In this document: positions 43,413 to 51,530 of the stretch, in pieces | Layout: each line of letters starts with the position of its first letter | Numbering within the stretch: the first letter of the stretch is position 1 | NCBI GenBank assembly: GCA_963765815.1 | Contig: CAVXXT010000008.1 | Span: 434,001 to 498,000, forward strand | Origin: DATLNF01 sp963765815 | Lineage (GTDB): Bacteria; Actinomycetota; Actinomycetes; BP-191 | Length of the DNA stretch: 64,000 bases | Direction: 5' to 3' | Made by a program: the position numbers and the translations under genes | The notes under the pieces: generated by a model | Database searches by the model: none | Told to the model about the DNA's origin: nothing | Seen by the model: the letters and a program-made list of their open reading frames with translations, nothing else

Positions 43413-44042
43413 ATGGCTCGATACACCGGTCCCGACTGCAAGCGCTGTCGCCGCGAGAAGATGAAGCTGTTCCTCAAGGGCAGCGAAGTGCGAGTCGCCC
43501 AAGTGCCCGATCGAGATCCGGCCGTACCCGCCGGGCGAGCACGGTCGTGGGCGCACCAAGGAGAGCGAGTACCTGCTCCAGAAGCGCGAGAAGCAGAAGT
43601 GCGCGCGCATCTACGGCATCCTCGAGAAGCAGTTCCGCGGCTACTACGAGGAGGCCAACGCCAAGCAGGGCAAGACCGGCGAGAACCTGCTGCGCATCCT
43701 CGAGTCGCGCCTCGACAACGTCGTCTACCGCGCCGGCTTCGCCAAGTCGCGTGACATGGCGCGTCAGGTGATCCGCCACGGCCACATCCTGGTCAACGGC
43801 AAGAAGGTCGACATCCCGCGTACCGGGTGAGCGCGAACGACATCGTCGAGGTCCGCGAGAAGTCGCGCGGGACTGACGCCGTTCGTCGTCGCGAAGGCCG
43901 AGGCTCGGCAGCCGTCCGGTGCCCGCGTGGCTCGAGGTCATCAGCCTCGCAGATGCGCGTCCTGGTGCACGACCTGCCGGCGCGACAGGTGATCGACACC
44001 CCCGTGCAGGAGCAGCTGATCGTCGAGCTGTACTCGAAGTAG
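43413..44042 (+). CDS. rpsD: 30S ribosomal protein S4 (frame broken)
   Basis: S4 starts 30S assembly and represses alpha operons in other bacteria. It begins ARYTGPDCKRCRREKMKLFL. An extra G at 43485 shifts the frame; KCESPKCPIEIRPYPPGEHG, then the S4 core (LESRLDNVVYRAGFAKSRDM, HGHILVNGKKVDI) follow. Further indels lie near 43819 (one base lost), 43872, 43918 and 43946 (one gained each). The end, SQMRVLVHDLPARQVIDTPV, runs to TAG 44040-44042. Reconstructed length is about 208 residues. The zinc-finger cysteines are present. Confidence 0.9.
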
Positions 44043-44050
44043 ACCCGCGT

Positions 44051-44079
44051 CGGGATTTCTCGCTTCGCTCGAAATCCCG
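44051..44079 (+). terminator. Hairpin between rpsD and rpoA
   Basis: CGGGATTTC (44051-44059) pairs with GAAATCCCG (44071-44079) around TCGCTTCGCTC. It begins nine bases after rpsD. The remaining 106 bases before rpoA hold no further feature I can support except AAGGAG at 44175-44180. Confidence 0.5.
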
Positions 44080-44185
44080 CCGCGGCGAACAACTGAAGAC
44101 CAGCTTGCCCGGACCGCCTGCAGCGGCTGGGACACCTAGTCAGAGCCTCAAATAGCGGGGGCTCTCGACCGCAGAAGGAGCAGCC

Positions 44186-45238
44186 TTGCTCATCGCTCAG
44201 CGCCCGACCCTCACCGAAGAGCCGGTCAGCGACTACCGCTCGCGGTTCGTCATCGAGCCGCTCGAGCCGGGATTCGGCTACACCCTCGGCAACTCGCTCC
44301 GCCGCACGCTGCTGTCGTCGATCCCGGGTGCGGCGATCACGTCGATCCGCATCGACGGCGTGCTGCACGAGTTCTCGACGGTGGCCGGGGTGAAGGAGGA
44401 CGTCACCGACCTCATCCTGAACCTCAAGGAGCCTCGTCGTGAGCTCAGCGAGAGCGACGAGCCGGTCGTGATGTACCTGCGCAAGACAGGGCCCCGGGGA
44501 CGTCACCGGCGCCGACATCGCGCGCGCCGGCCGGCGTCGAGGTGCACAACCCCGAGACCTGCACCTCGCCACGATCAACAAGAAGGGCAAGCTCGAGATC
44601 GAGATGACCGTCGAGCGCGGCCGTGGCTACGTCTCCGCCGTCCAGAACAAGCAGGCCGGCCAGGAGATCGGCCGCATCCCGGTCGACTCGATCTACTCGC
44701 CGGTGCTGAAGGTGACCTACAAGGTCGAGGCCACCCGCGTCGAGCAGATGACCAACTGGGACAAGCTCATCGTCGACGTCGAGACCAAGCAGTCGATCTT
44801 CCCGCGCGACGCCATGGCGTCGGCCGGCAAGACGCTGGTCGGCCTGTTCGGCCTGGCGCAGGACCTCAACGCCGAGGCCGAGGGCATCGACATCGGCCCG
44901 TCGCCGGCCGAGGGCGCGCTCGCCGCGGACCTCGCGCTGCCGATCGAGGAGATGGACCTGACCGTCCGCTCGTACAACTGCCTCAAGCGCGAGGGCATCC
45001 ACAGCGTGGGCGAGCTCATCACGCGCAGCGAGGCCGACCTGCTCGACATCCGCAACTTCGGCGCGAAGTCGATCGACGAGGTCAAGGCCAAGCTGCACAG
45101 CATGGGCCTGGCACTCAAGGACTCGCCCGCCCGGGTTCGACCCGAGCAACGTCGTCGACACCTACGGCGCCGACGAGTTCGACAGCTCGACGACGCGAGT
45201 CGCCAGCCAGGCTCGACCGGCACGAGCAGCACACTTAG
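44186..45238 (+). CDS. rpoA: RNA polymerase alpha subunit (frame broken)
   Basis: Alpha dimerises to scaffold RNA polymerase and binds UP elements with its C-terminal domain. The N-terminal domain starts at TTG 44186 (AAGGAG five bases upstream): FVIEPLEPGFGYTLGNSLRR, SIPGAAITSIRIDGVLHEFS. Indels lie near 44493 (+1), 44525 (+1) and 44559 (-1). The frame then holds through VERGRGYVSAVQNKQAGQEI and the C-terminal domain motif RSYNCLKREGIHSVGELITR, DIRNFGAKSIDEVKAKL. Two more shifts occur near 45130 and 45185-45220, and the likely stop is 45236-45238. Length would be about 350 residues. Confidence 0.88.
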   Translation: MLIAQRPTLTEEPVSDYRSRFVIEPLEPGFGYTLGNSLRRTLLSSIPGAAITSIRIDGVLHEFSTVAGVKEDVTDLILNLKEPRRELSESDEPVVMYLRKTGPRGRHRRRHRARRPASRCTTPRPAPRHDQQEGQARDRDDRRARPWLRLRRPEQAGRPGDRPHPGRLDLLAGAEGDLQGRGHPRRADDQLGQAHRRRRDQAVDLPARRHGVGRQDAGRPVRPGAGPQRRGRGHRHRPVAGRGRARRGPRAADRGDGPDRPLVQLPQARGHPQRGRAHHAQRGRPARHPQLRREVDRRGQGQAAQHGPGTQGLARPGSTRATSSTPTAPTSSTARRRESPARLDRHEQHT

Positions 45239-45248
45239 GAGACGCACG

Positions 45249-46013
45249 ATGCCCACCCCCACCAAGGGGCCCCGTCTCGGTGGCAGCCCGCAGCACCAGC
45301 GGCTGATCCTGGCCAACCTGGCCACGGCGCTGTTCGAGCACGGGCGGATCACGACGACGCTGGCCAGGGCCAAGGCGCTGCGGCCGCTCGCGGAGAAGCT
45401 GATCACCTTCGCCAAGCGCGGCGACATCCACGCGCGCCGCCAGGTGCTGACCGTCGTCCGCGACAAGTCGGTCGTGCACACGCTCTTCGCCGAGATCGGC
45501 CCGCGCTACGCGCGAGCGGGCCGGTGGCTACACGCGCATCACGAAGCTCGGCCCGCGCAAGGGCGACAACGCGCCCATGGCGGTCATCGAGCTGGTCGAG
45601 GGCCAGACCGTCGCGCAGACGGCCGTCGGCGAGGCCGAGCGCGCGCGCGGCACCCGCTTCGCGCGGCGCCGCGGCAAGGGCGAGACGGCCAGGCGCCGGT
45701 ACGGCGGCGGCTCTGACCGTCGACGAGACCGTCGTCGACACAGACGCCGAGACCGTGGACCTGGTCGAGGGCGAGCCGATCGCCACCGACGAGGTCGTGG
45801 AGGCAGCGGACTCCGGATGCCGGTGACGACGTCCAGGAGGCGGCTGCCGAGGCACTCGACGTCACGGCCGAGGCATCCGAGGCGGTCGAGTCGGCGGAGC
45901 CGGCGACCTCCGCCGACGACGGGGACACAGCGTCCGGCGCTGGTCACCAGGCCGAGGCCGCGACCGAGACCTCGCAGGCCGACGGGACGAGGCCGAGCCA
46001 GCCGGCCGAGTGA
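45249..46013 (+). CDS. rplQ: 50S ribosomal protein L17 with acidic tail (frame broken)
   Basis: L17 sits near the tunnel exit. The N-terminal 88 residues are normal (PTPTKGPRLGGSPQHQRLIL; ITTTLARAKALRPLAEKLI). After an extra base near 45512 the frame continues GGYTRITKLGPRKGDNAPMA and VIELVEGQTV. A long acidic extension follows (TVDETVVDTDAETVDLVEGE, then QEAAAEALDVTAEASEAVES), with further extra bases near 45700 and 45814. The stop is taken as 46011-46013, which gives about 254 residues, roughly twice a plain L17. The end of the tail is uncertain. Confidence 0.83.
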
Positions 46014-46812
46014 CACTCGGCTGCGGCTGGACGTCGCGTACGACGGCGGGCCGTACTCCGGCTGGGCCGCCCAACCGAACAGGACCACCGTGCAGGGCGC
46101 CCTGGCCGGCGCCCTGTCGCGCGTCCTGGGCGAGGACGTGCGGATCACTGTCGCGTGGCCGGACCGACGCGGGGTGCACGCCACCGGGCAGGTCTGCCAC
46201 TCGACGTGCGCGAGGTCCGGATCTCAGCGGCGGTTCTGCTGCGCCGGATCAACGGCGTGCTGGACACCTCCGTGCGCGTGCTGGCGGTCACGGCGGTGCC
46301 CGACGCGCTTCGACGCGCGCTTCTCGGCGCTCTCCCGGCGCTACCAGTACCGGGTGAGCGACGCGCCGTACGGCGTGCTGCCGCTACGTCGGCACGACAC
46401 GCTCGCGCACCCACGGCCGCTCTCGCTGACGCGCCTGCGCGCCGGCGTCGGAGCCGCTGGTCGGGCCTGCACGACTTCGCCGCGTTCTGCCGCCAGCGCG
46501 AGGGCGCCACGACGACCCGCATGCTGCGCCGGCTCAGCTGGGTGCGCGAGCCCGACGGCGTGCTCGTCGCGACCGTCGAGGCCGACGCGTTCTGCCACCA
46601 GATGGTGCGCTCGATCGTCGGCGCCCTGCTGCTCGTCGGCGACGGCCGGCGCGACCCGGAGTGGGCGGCTGGCGGCGCTGCGCTCGGCCGGACCGTCGTC
46701 GGCCGGGCCGGTTGCACCGGCGCACGGCCTGACGCTGGTCGAGGTGCGCTACCCCGCCCCGTCGAGACTCGCCGCCCGGACGAGAGCTACCCGGCAGCGG
46801 CGGGAGGGCTGA
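46010..46812 (+). CDS. truA: tRNA pseudouridine(38-40) synthase TruA (frame broken)
   Basis: TruA isomerises uridines 38-40 in the anticodon stem. Conserved blocks are spread over all three frames: RLRLDVAYDGGPYSGWAAQP, the catalytic Asp loop (GRTDAGVHATGQVCH after correction near 46156-46174), SALSRRYQYRVSDA, GLHDFAAFCRQREGATTTRM, and the C-terminal FCHQMVRSIVGALLLVGDGR then APAHGLTLVEVRYPAP. About eight indels lie between 46019 and 46675. GTG 46010 overlaps the rplQ stop, as in many actinomycetes. The end is TGA 46812. Confidence 0.84.
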
Positions 46813-46825
46813 CCCGGCTCTGCGG

Positions 46826-48388
46826 TCAGGACGAGCGAGAGCTCCGGTGCGTCCGGCGCAGCGCGACGGCCCCGGCCAACGCCACCGCGGCAGCTCCGAG
46901 CAAGGTGACGTCCGCGCCGGTCGACGGCAGCGGTCCGGTCGGCCGAGGCAGGGGTGCTGGGCGCGTGGGTGCCGGCTGCGGTCGCGGTGCTGGGGCAGGC
47001 GACCCACCGCCCCGCCCGTTGACCGGGTTGGGCGTCAGGTCCGGCGGCAGCGCGACTTCGACGATGTCGAGACCGCGCACCAGGTCGGCGGTGTAGACGA
47101 GGTTGGTGCGCTTGCCGGTCGCCCGGCCGTCGGCGCCGTACTCGGGCACGAAGTAGGCGTCCCACACCTCGCTGGCGCCGGTCGTGAAGTAGCCGTACTG
47201 CACCAGCTCACGGGGCTGACGCACGTCGATGAGTCGCATGCCCTGCTGGTAGTAGCCCTGGGCGATGATCCCGCTCTGGTGGTAGTCGAACCAGTGGGCT
47301 GAGCAGAAGCCGCCGACGGGCGAGTCGATGCCGGAGCCGACCTCGACCGGGTTGATCCGGCCGAGCGGTGAGATCGTGCCGCGGCCCGGGTCGAGCGTCG
47401 GGTTGGCCTTGCGGTACGCCGCCGCGTCGAGCGTCGGCACGTACCAGGTCTCGAACGAGCCGGCCAGGTCGCACTCGATCTCGTCGCCGTCGTTGGCGTA
47501 GTCCTCCTCGGTGATGAGCAGGACGTTGCCGTTGCGCACGTCCGGCTCCGCGTTGGGCCGGAAGTACGACGAGTTCGGCTGGTTGGAGTTGTGCAGGATG
47601 AAGTTGTTCCAGGGCTCGGCGTCGCTGAAGTCGGTGACGCCGAGCGGGTCGGTGCTCGCCATGGGCACCGGGTTGGCCGGGTTGCGCACGTCGAACGCGG
47701 TCGCGCCGCCGCCGCCGGTATGCCAGCCGATGCCGGTCCCCTCGAAGCGCCAGTGGTGGCCGGCGTCGAACGGACCCTTCGCCGACGGGACCTCGACCTT
47801 CTCCTTGAGCACGACCGGCAGGTCGAGGCTGCGGAAGTCGAGGACGGTGAAGAAGCCCGCCGTGCCTGCGGTGTAGGCGTAGTTGCAGTCGGCGTCGGCG
47901 CAGGCGACGGTGTGCGTCGACGTCGGCGCGGTCACCGCGGAGCGGATCCGCGGCAGCATCGGATTGGTCACGTCGACGATGTAGACCTCGCCGCCGCCGA
48001 AGTTCGGGGGCCGGTCCGCCGGCTGTGTCGGCGTCGCGTTGAACAGGTCGGCGCCGACCAGGACGAACCGGTTGACGACGCCGTCGATCGTCCGCTCGCC
48101 GTAGGAGATCGCCTCGTTCTCGAACACCAGGTTGGGCAGCGTGCCGGTCAGCAGCGGCAGCCGGGGGTTGCTGATGTCGTAGACGTTGATGCTGTCGATG
48201 CTCGACGTGTAGTAGTACGGCGCGGACCGGGAGAAGACGCCGGAGATGGACAGCGTGTCCGGGAAGTTCGCGACGAAGGTCACGTTCTCGCTCATGACCA
48301 GCGGGACGGACTGGGCGGTGGCCGGCATGCCGGCGCCGAGCAGGGCGACCGAGGCGAGAGCCCCGGCCGCGCAGATGACACGTCGCAT
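46826..48388 (-). CDS. LVIVD-repeat surface protein with LPSTG anchor
   Basis: This is a secreted protein of 520 residues. Residues 1-27 are a signal peptide (RRVICAAGALASVALLGAGM then PATAQS). The body carries beta-propeller-like repeats in which each unit ends with a phrase such as INVYDISNPRLP, VYIVDVTNPMLP, TAFDVRNPANPV and MRLIDVRQPREL, the LVIVD repeat. A Pro-rich stalk leads to LPSTG (487-491), a hydrophobic helix and an Arg-rich end, the standard sortase sorting signal. The ligand and role are unknown. ATG 48388 is chosen because the signal peptide starts there. It converges with truA. Confidence 0.85.
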   Translation of the reverse strand: MRRVICAAGALASVALLGAGMPATAQSVPLVMSENVTFVANFPDTLSISGVFSRSAPYYYTSSIDSINVYDISNPRLPLLTGTLPNLVFENEAISYGERTIDGVVNRFVLVGADLFNATPTQPADRPPNFGGGEVYIVDVTNPMLPRIRSAVTAPTSTHTVACADADCNYAYTAGTAGFFTVLDFRSLDLPVVLKEKVEVPSAKGPFDAGHHWRFEGTGIGWHTGGGGATAFDVRNPANPVPMASTDPLGVTDFSDAEPWNNFILHNSNQPNSSYFRPNAEPDVRNGNVLLITEEDYANDGDEIECDLAGSFETWYVPTLDAAAYRKANPTLDPGRGTISPLGRINPVEVGSGIDSPVGGFCSAHWFDYHQSGIIAQGYYQQGMRLIDVRQPRELVQYGYFTTGASEVWDAYFVPEYGADGRATGKRTNLVYTADLVRGLDIVEVALPPDLTPNPVNGRGGGSPAPAPRPQPAPTRPAPLPRPTGPLPSTGADVTLLGAAAVALAGAVALRRTHRSSRSS

Positions 48389-48474
48389 GAGGGCACTCTC
48401 GATGGGGGGCGTGAGGGATTGCTGCCCATCGTGGCAGGCCCCACCCCTGGGAGCACTGCGCCATCCGGCCCATT

Positions 48475-48504
48475 TTGACCCTGCGGTCACCGGGTCGGTA
48501 TGCT
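48475..48504 (+). promoter_or_regulatory. Putative rplM operon promoter
   Basis: TTGACC (48475-48480) and TATGCT (48499-48504) are 18 bases apart. Transcription would begin near 48511, about 90 bases before rplM. The 214-base gap to the divergent surface-protein gene shows no other clear site. Confidence 0.7.
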
Positions 48505-48602
48505 GCTGGGCTGTTGCGCGCAGTGGTTTTGCCCTGCGCTCACCTCCCGCGGCGCCTACCGGCGCGCGGGGCGCCGATTGACACGACAGACAGGGCAGCA
48601 CC

Positions 48603-49046
48603 GTGCGTACGTACTCACCGAAGGCCGCCGACGTGCAGCGTCAGTGGTACGTCATCGACGCCTCGGACATCGTGCTCGGCCGGCTGGCCAGCCAGACGGC
48701 CAAGCTGCTCCGAGGCAAGCACAAGCCGATCTACGCGCCGCACGTCGACACCGGTGACTTCGTCATCATCGTCAACGCCGCGAAGGTCGTGCTGACCGGC
48801 AACAAGGCCGCGCAGAAGAACTACTACCGCCACTCCGGCTTCCCGGGCGGCATGCGCTCCACCAGCTACACCGAGCTGCTCGCCACCCGGCCCAAGTTCG
48901 CGGTCGAGAAGGCGATCAAGGGGATGCTCCCGCACAACACGCTGGGCCGGCAGATGCTGTCCAAGCTCAAGGTGTACGACGGCCCCGAGCACCCGCACGC
49001 CGCTCAGCAGCCGGTCCCCTACGAGCTGACCCAGGTCGCCCAGTAA
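48603..49046 (+). CDS. rplM: 50S ribosomal protein L13
   Basis: L13 is an early 50S assembly protein. The 147-residue product has TYSPKAADVQRQWYVIDASD, VLGRLASQTAKLLRGKHKP, KNYYRHSGFPGGMRSTSYTE and GMLPHNTLGRQMLSKLKVYD. GTG 48603 follows GACAGGGCAG. It heads the rplM-rpsI-glmM operon. Confidence 0.97.
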   Translation: MRTYSPKAADVQRQWYVIDASDIVLGRLASQTAKLLRGKHKPIYAPHVDTGDFVIIVNAAKVVLTGNKAAQKNYYRHSGFPGGMRSTSYTELLATRPKFAVEKAIKGMLPHNTLGRQMLSKLKVYDGPEHPHAAQQPVPYELTQVAQ

Positions 49047-49104
49047 CCAGGGCGCAGCAACCCACCCGCCACGTCGTCGTACGCGTCATCAAGGAAGGCA
49101 CCAC

Positions 49105-49503
49105 ATGCCCGAGCCCGCAGGTCTGGTCCGCGCCACCGGCCGTCGCAAGGAGGCCGTTGTCCGCGTCCGCCTGGTGCCCGGCACCGGCACGTGGAAGCTG
49201 AACAACCGCACCCTCGAGGACTACTTCCCGAACAAGGTCCACCAGCAGCTCGTCGCCGACCCGTTCAAGACCCTCGAGAAGTCCGGCAGCTACGACGTCA
49301 TCGCGACGCTGCACGGCGGCGGCACGTCCGGCCAGGCCGGCGCGCTGCGCCTCGGCATCGCCCGCGCGCTGATCGTGATCGAGGCCGACGACCGCCCCGC
49401 GCTGAAGAAGGCCGGCTTCCTGACCCGCGACGCGCGGGTCAAGGAGCGCAAGAAGTACGGCCTGAAGAAGGCGCGCAAGGCTCCTCAGTACTCGAAGCGC
49501 TAA
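49105..49503 (+). CDS. rpsI: 30S ribosomal protein S9
   Basis: The C-terminal tail of S9 touches the P-site tRNA anticodon. The 132-residue product has ATGRRKEAVVRVRLVPGTGT, GGGTSGQAGALRLGIARALI and the basic tail ending KKARKAPQYSKR. AAGGAAGG precedes ATG 49105. glmM begins six bases after the stop. Confidence 0.97.
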   Translation: MPEPAGLVRATGRRKEAVVRVRLVPGTGTWKLNNRTLEDYFPNKVHQQLVADPFKTLEKSGSYDVIATLHGGGTSGQAGALRLGIARALIVIEADDRPALKKAGFLTRDARVKERKKYGLKKARKAPQYSKR

Positions 49504-49509
49504 CCGACG

Positions 49510-50856
49510 ATGCCGAGCCGGCCTCCCGGTCGGCTGTTCGGCACCGACGGGGTGCGCGGCCTGGCCAACGCCGACCTCACGCCCGAGCTCGCGCTCGCGC
49601 TGGCACAGGCGGCGGTCCGCGTCCTGGCCGGCTCGACGTCGCGGCCGCTCGTGGTGGTCGGGCGCGATCCGCGCGCCAGCGGTGAGCTGCTCGAGGCGGC
49701 GGTGGTCGCCGGTCTCGCGTCGGCGGGCGCCGACGTGCTGCGTCTCGGGGTGCTGCCGACTCCGGCCGTAGCGGTGCTGACGCCCGAGCTCGGGGCGCAG
49801 CTCGGCGTGATGCTCTCGGCGAGCCACAACCCGATGCCCGACAACGGCGTGAAGATCTTCGACGCCGCCGGCGGCAAGCTGGCCGACGCGGTGGAGGACG
49901 AGATCTCCGCCGCGCTCGATCAGCCGTGGGAGCGGCCCACCGGCGCCGCGGTCGGTCGGGTGCGCGACGTCGACGCCCGGTCCAGGTACGTCGACCGCAT
50001 CGTCGCCTCGGTGCCCCACCGGCTCGACGGGCTGCGAGTGGTCGTCGACTGCGCCCACGGGGCGGCGTACGACGTCGCTCCGGCCGCCCTGCGCGCGGCC
50101 GGTGCCGACGTGGTCGTCATCAACGCCGAGCCCGACGGGTGGAACATCAACGACGGCGTCGGCTCCACCCACCTCGGCGGACTGGCGAGGGCGGTGCGCG
50201 AGCACCGGGCGGACGCGGGCATCGCTCACGACGGCGACGCCGACCGCTGTCTTGCCGTCGACGCGGACGGCGCGGAGGTCGACGGCGACCAGATCCTCGC
50301 GATCTGCGCTGTCGCGCGCAGCGACCGCGGCACGCTGGCGCACGGCACGGTGGTCACCACGGTCATGACCAACCTCGGCTTCCGGATGGCGATGACCGAG
50401 CGCGGCATCGCCTGCGTCGAGACCGCGGTCGGCGACCGCTATGTCCTCGAGGCGATGCGCGCCGGCGGGTTCACGCTGGGCGGAGAGCAGTCCGGCCACG
50501 TCGTCTTCGGTGACCTGAGCCCGACCGGCGACGGCCCGCTCACCGCCCTGCACCTGCTGTCCCGGATGGCCGAGACCGGCTCGACGCTGCGTGAGCTGGC
50601 CGACGTGATGACGCGACTGCCCCAGGTGCTCCTCAACGTCCCGGTCGTGGATCGCACGCGGCTGGACGCCGCCGACGACGTCGCGGCCGCCGTGGCCGAC
50701 GCTGCGGCCGATCTGGGCAGCGAGGGTCGCGTGCTGGTCCGCGCGTCCGGCACAGAGCAGCTGGTCCGGGTGATGGTCGAGGCGACCACGGCGGACCGCG
50801 CCGAGTCGACGGCGGCGAGCATCGCTGACGTGGTGCGGGCCTCGCTCGGGCGGTAG
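49510..50856 (+). CDS. glmM: Phosphoglucosamine mutase
   Basis: GlmM converts glucosamine-6-phosphate to glucosamine-1-phosphate on the way to UDP-GlcNAc and peptidoglycan. The 448-residue product has FGTDGVRGLANADLTPELAL, the phosphoserine loop MLSASHNPMPDNGVKIFDA (the Ser of SASHNP), the metal loop IAHDGDADRCLAVD, the sugar-binding GGEQSGHV and the C-terminal phosphate-binding loop RASGTEQLVRVMVE. It lies downstream of rplM-rpsI and in the same cluster as glmS, a common actinomycete layout. Confidence 0.96.
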   Translation: MPSRPPGRLFGTDGVRGLANADLTPELALALAQAAVRVLAGSTSRPLVVVGRDPRASGELLEAAVVAGLASAGADVLRLGVLPTPAVAVLTPELGAQLGVMLSASHNPMPDNGVKIFDAAGGKLADAVEDEISAALDQPWERPTGAAVGRVRDVDARSRYVDRIVASVPHRLDGLRVVVDCAHGAAYDVAPAALRAAGADVVVINAEPDGWNINDGVGSTHLGGLARAVREHRADAGIAHDGDADRCLAVDADGAEVDGDQILAICAVARSDRGTLAHGTVVTTVMTNLGFRMAMTERGIACVETAVGDRYVLEAMRAGGFTLGGEQSGHVVFGDLSPTGDGPLTALHLLSRMAETGSTLRELADVMTRLPQVLLNVPVVDRTRLDAADDVAAAVADAAADLGSEGRVLVRASGTEQLVRVMVEATTADRAESTAASIADVVRASLGR

Positions 50857-50860
50857 TTCT

Positions 50861-51313
50861 CTACGCGGCCGGGTGGCCGAGGAGACCGTCGATCGCGCCG
50901 ACGAACGACGCGAAGTCGAACGGCTTGGTGAGCACGGCGTGCGCGAACTCACGCGACGGCGACGCCTCCAGCTCGGCGAGCGGCTTGGCCGACACGACGA
51001 GGCGCTGGATGTCGGCGGTGCGCTCGTCAGCGGCCAGCTGGCGGCCGACCTCCCAGCCGTCCATGTCCGGCATCATCACGTCGAGCGTGATCAGGTCGGG
51101 GTGCAGCTCTGCAGCCATCCGCAGCGCGTCGGCGCCGCTCTCTGCCGTGATGACGAGGTAGCCCTCGCACTCGAGGATGACCGCGATCAGCTCGCGCACG
51201 GACTTGTCGTCGTCGACCACGAGCACGGTCCGCTGGTCCGGCACCCGCTGGGCGGGGATCGGCGCGGTCGCCGCGGTGGGGGCGAACGTCGCTTTCTCGG
51301 TCATCTCAGGCAT
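50861..51313 (-). CDS. Stand-alone response regulator receiver protein
   Basis: The 150-residue product is a single CheY-like receiver domain with no output domain. It has the acidic pocket VLVVDDDKSVRELI, the phospho-acceptor Asp in PDLITLDVMMPDMDGWEV, the conserved Ser/Ala switch LVVSAK and Lys in VLTKPFD. Residues 1-25 are an unstructured Thr/Ala/Pro head. ATG 51313 or 51304 may be the start. There is no partner kinase in the window, so its input and target are unknown. It converges with glmM and is divergent from the LPATG gene. Confidence 0.86.
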   Translation of the reverse strand: MPEMTEKATFAPTAATAPIPAQRVPDQRTVLVVDDDKSVRELIAVILECEGYLVITAESGADALRMAAELHPDLITLDVMMPDMDGWEVGRQLAADERTADIQRLVVSAKPLAELEASPSREFAHAVLTKPFDFASFVGAIDGLLGHPAA

Positions 51314-51530
51314 AGGACGACTGTGGCTCGTCTGCCCGTGCCCGCCCATGGCTAGGAAGGACTATTTCCGTGTGGCACCCGGACTAGTCACTGAGCGTGA
51401 CCGGGCGTGCACGGCGGGTGACCCGGACGAAAAGGACACATCGGCGTTTACTCCAGGGAGATACCCGGACAGAACGACGGGGAGAGCGGACAAACCGGTA
51501 GGACAGCCCGTCACGACATTGGAGAGCAGC

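Larger units (their letters stand above)
43137..46680. other. Zone of dense single-base indels
   Basis: From rpsK to truA, comparison of the three forward frames with conserved family sequence implies about 25 single-base insertions or deletions in about 3.5 kb, with insertions in the majority. rpsM upstream and the minus-strand gene at 46826 downstream are intact. Every block of each conserved protein is present in order, so the genes look complete apart from frame. A stretch of low sequencing or consensus quality fits best. Confidence 0.85.

Noticed and set aside
43137..46680. Programmed ribosomal frameshifting in rpsK, rpsD, rpoA, rplQ and truA
   Set aside because: There are too many shifts in both directions, no slippery heptamers or shared stimulatory structures, and no case known for these genes. 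Sequence error is simpler.
45577..46812. A single 411-residue Arg-rich protein spanning rplQ and truA
   Set aside because: It joins pieces of L17 and TruA with out-of-frame sequence; conserved blocks show two separate genes with indels.
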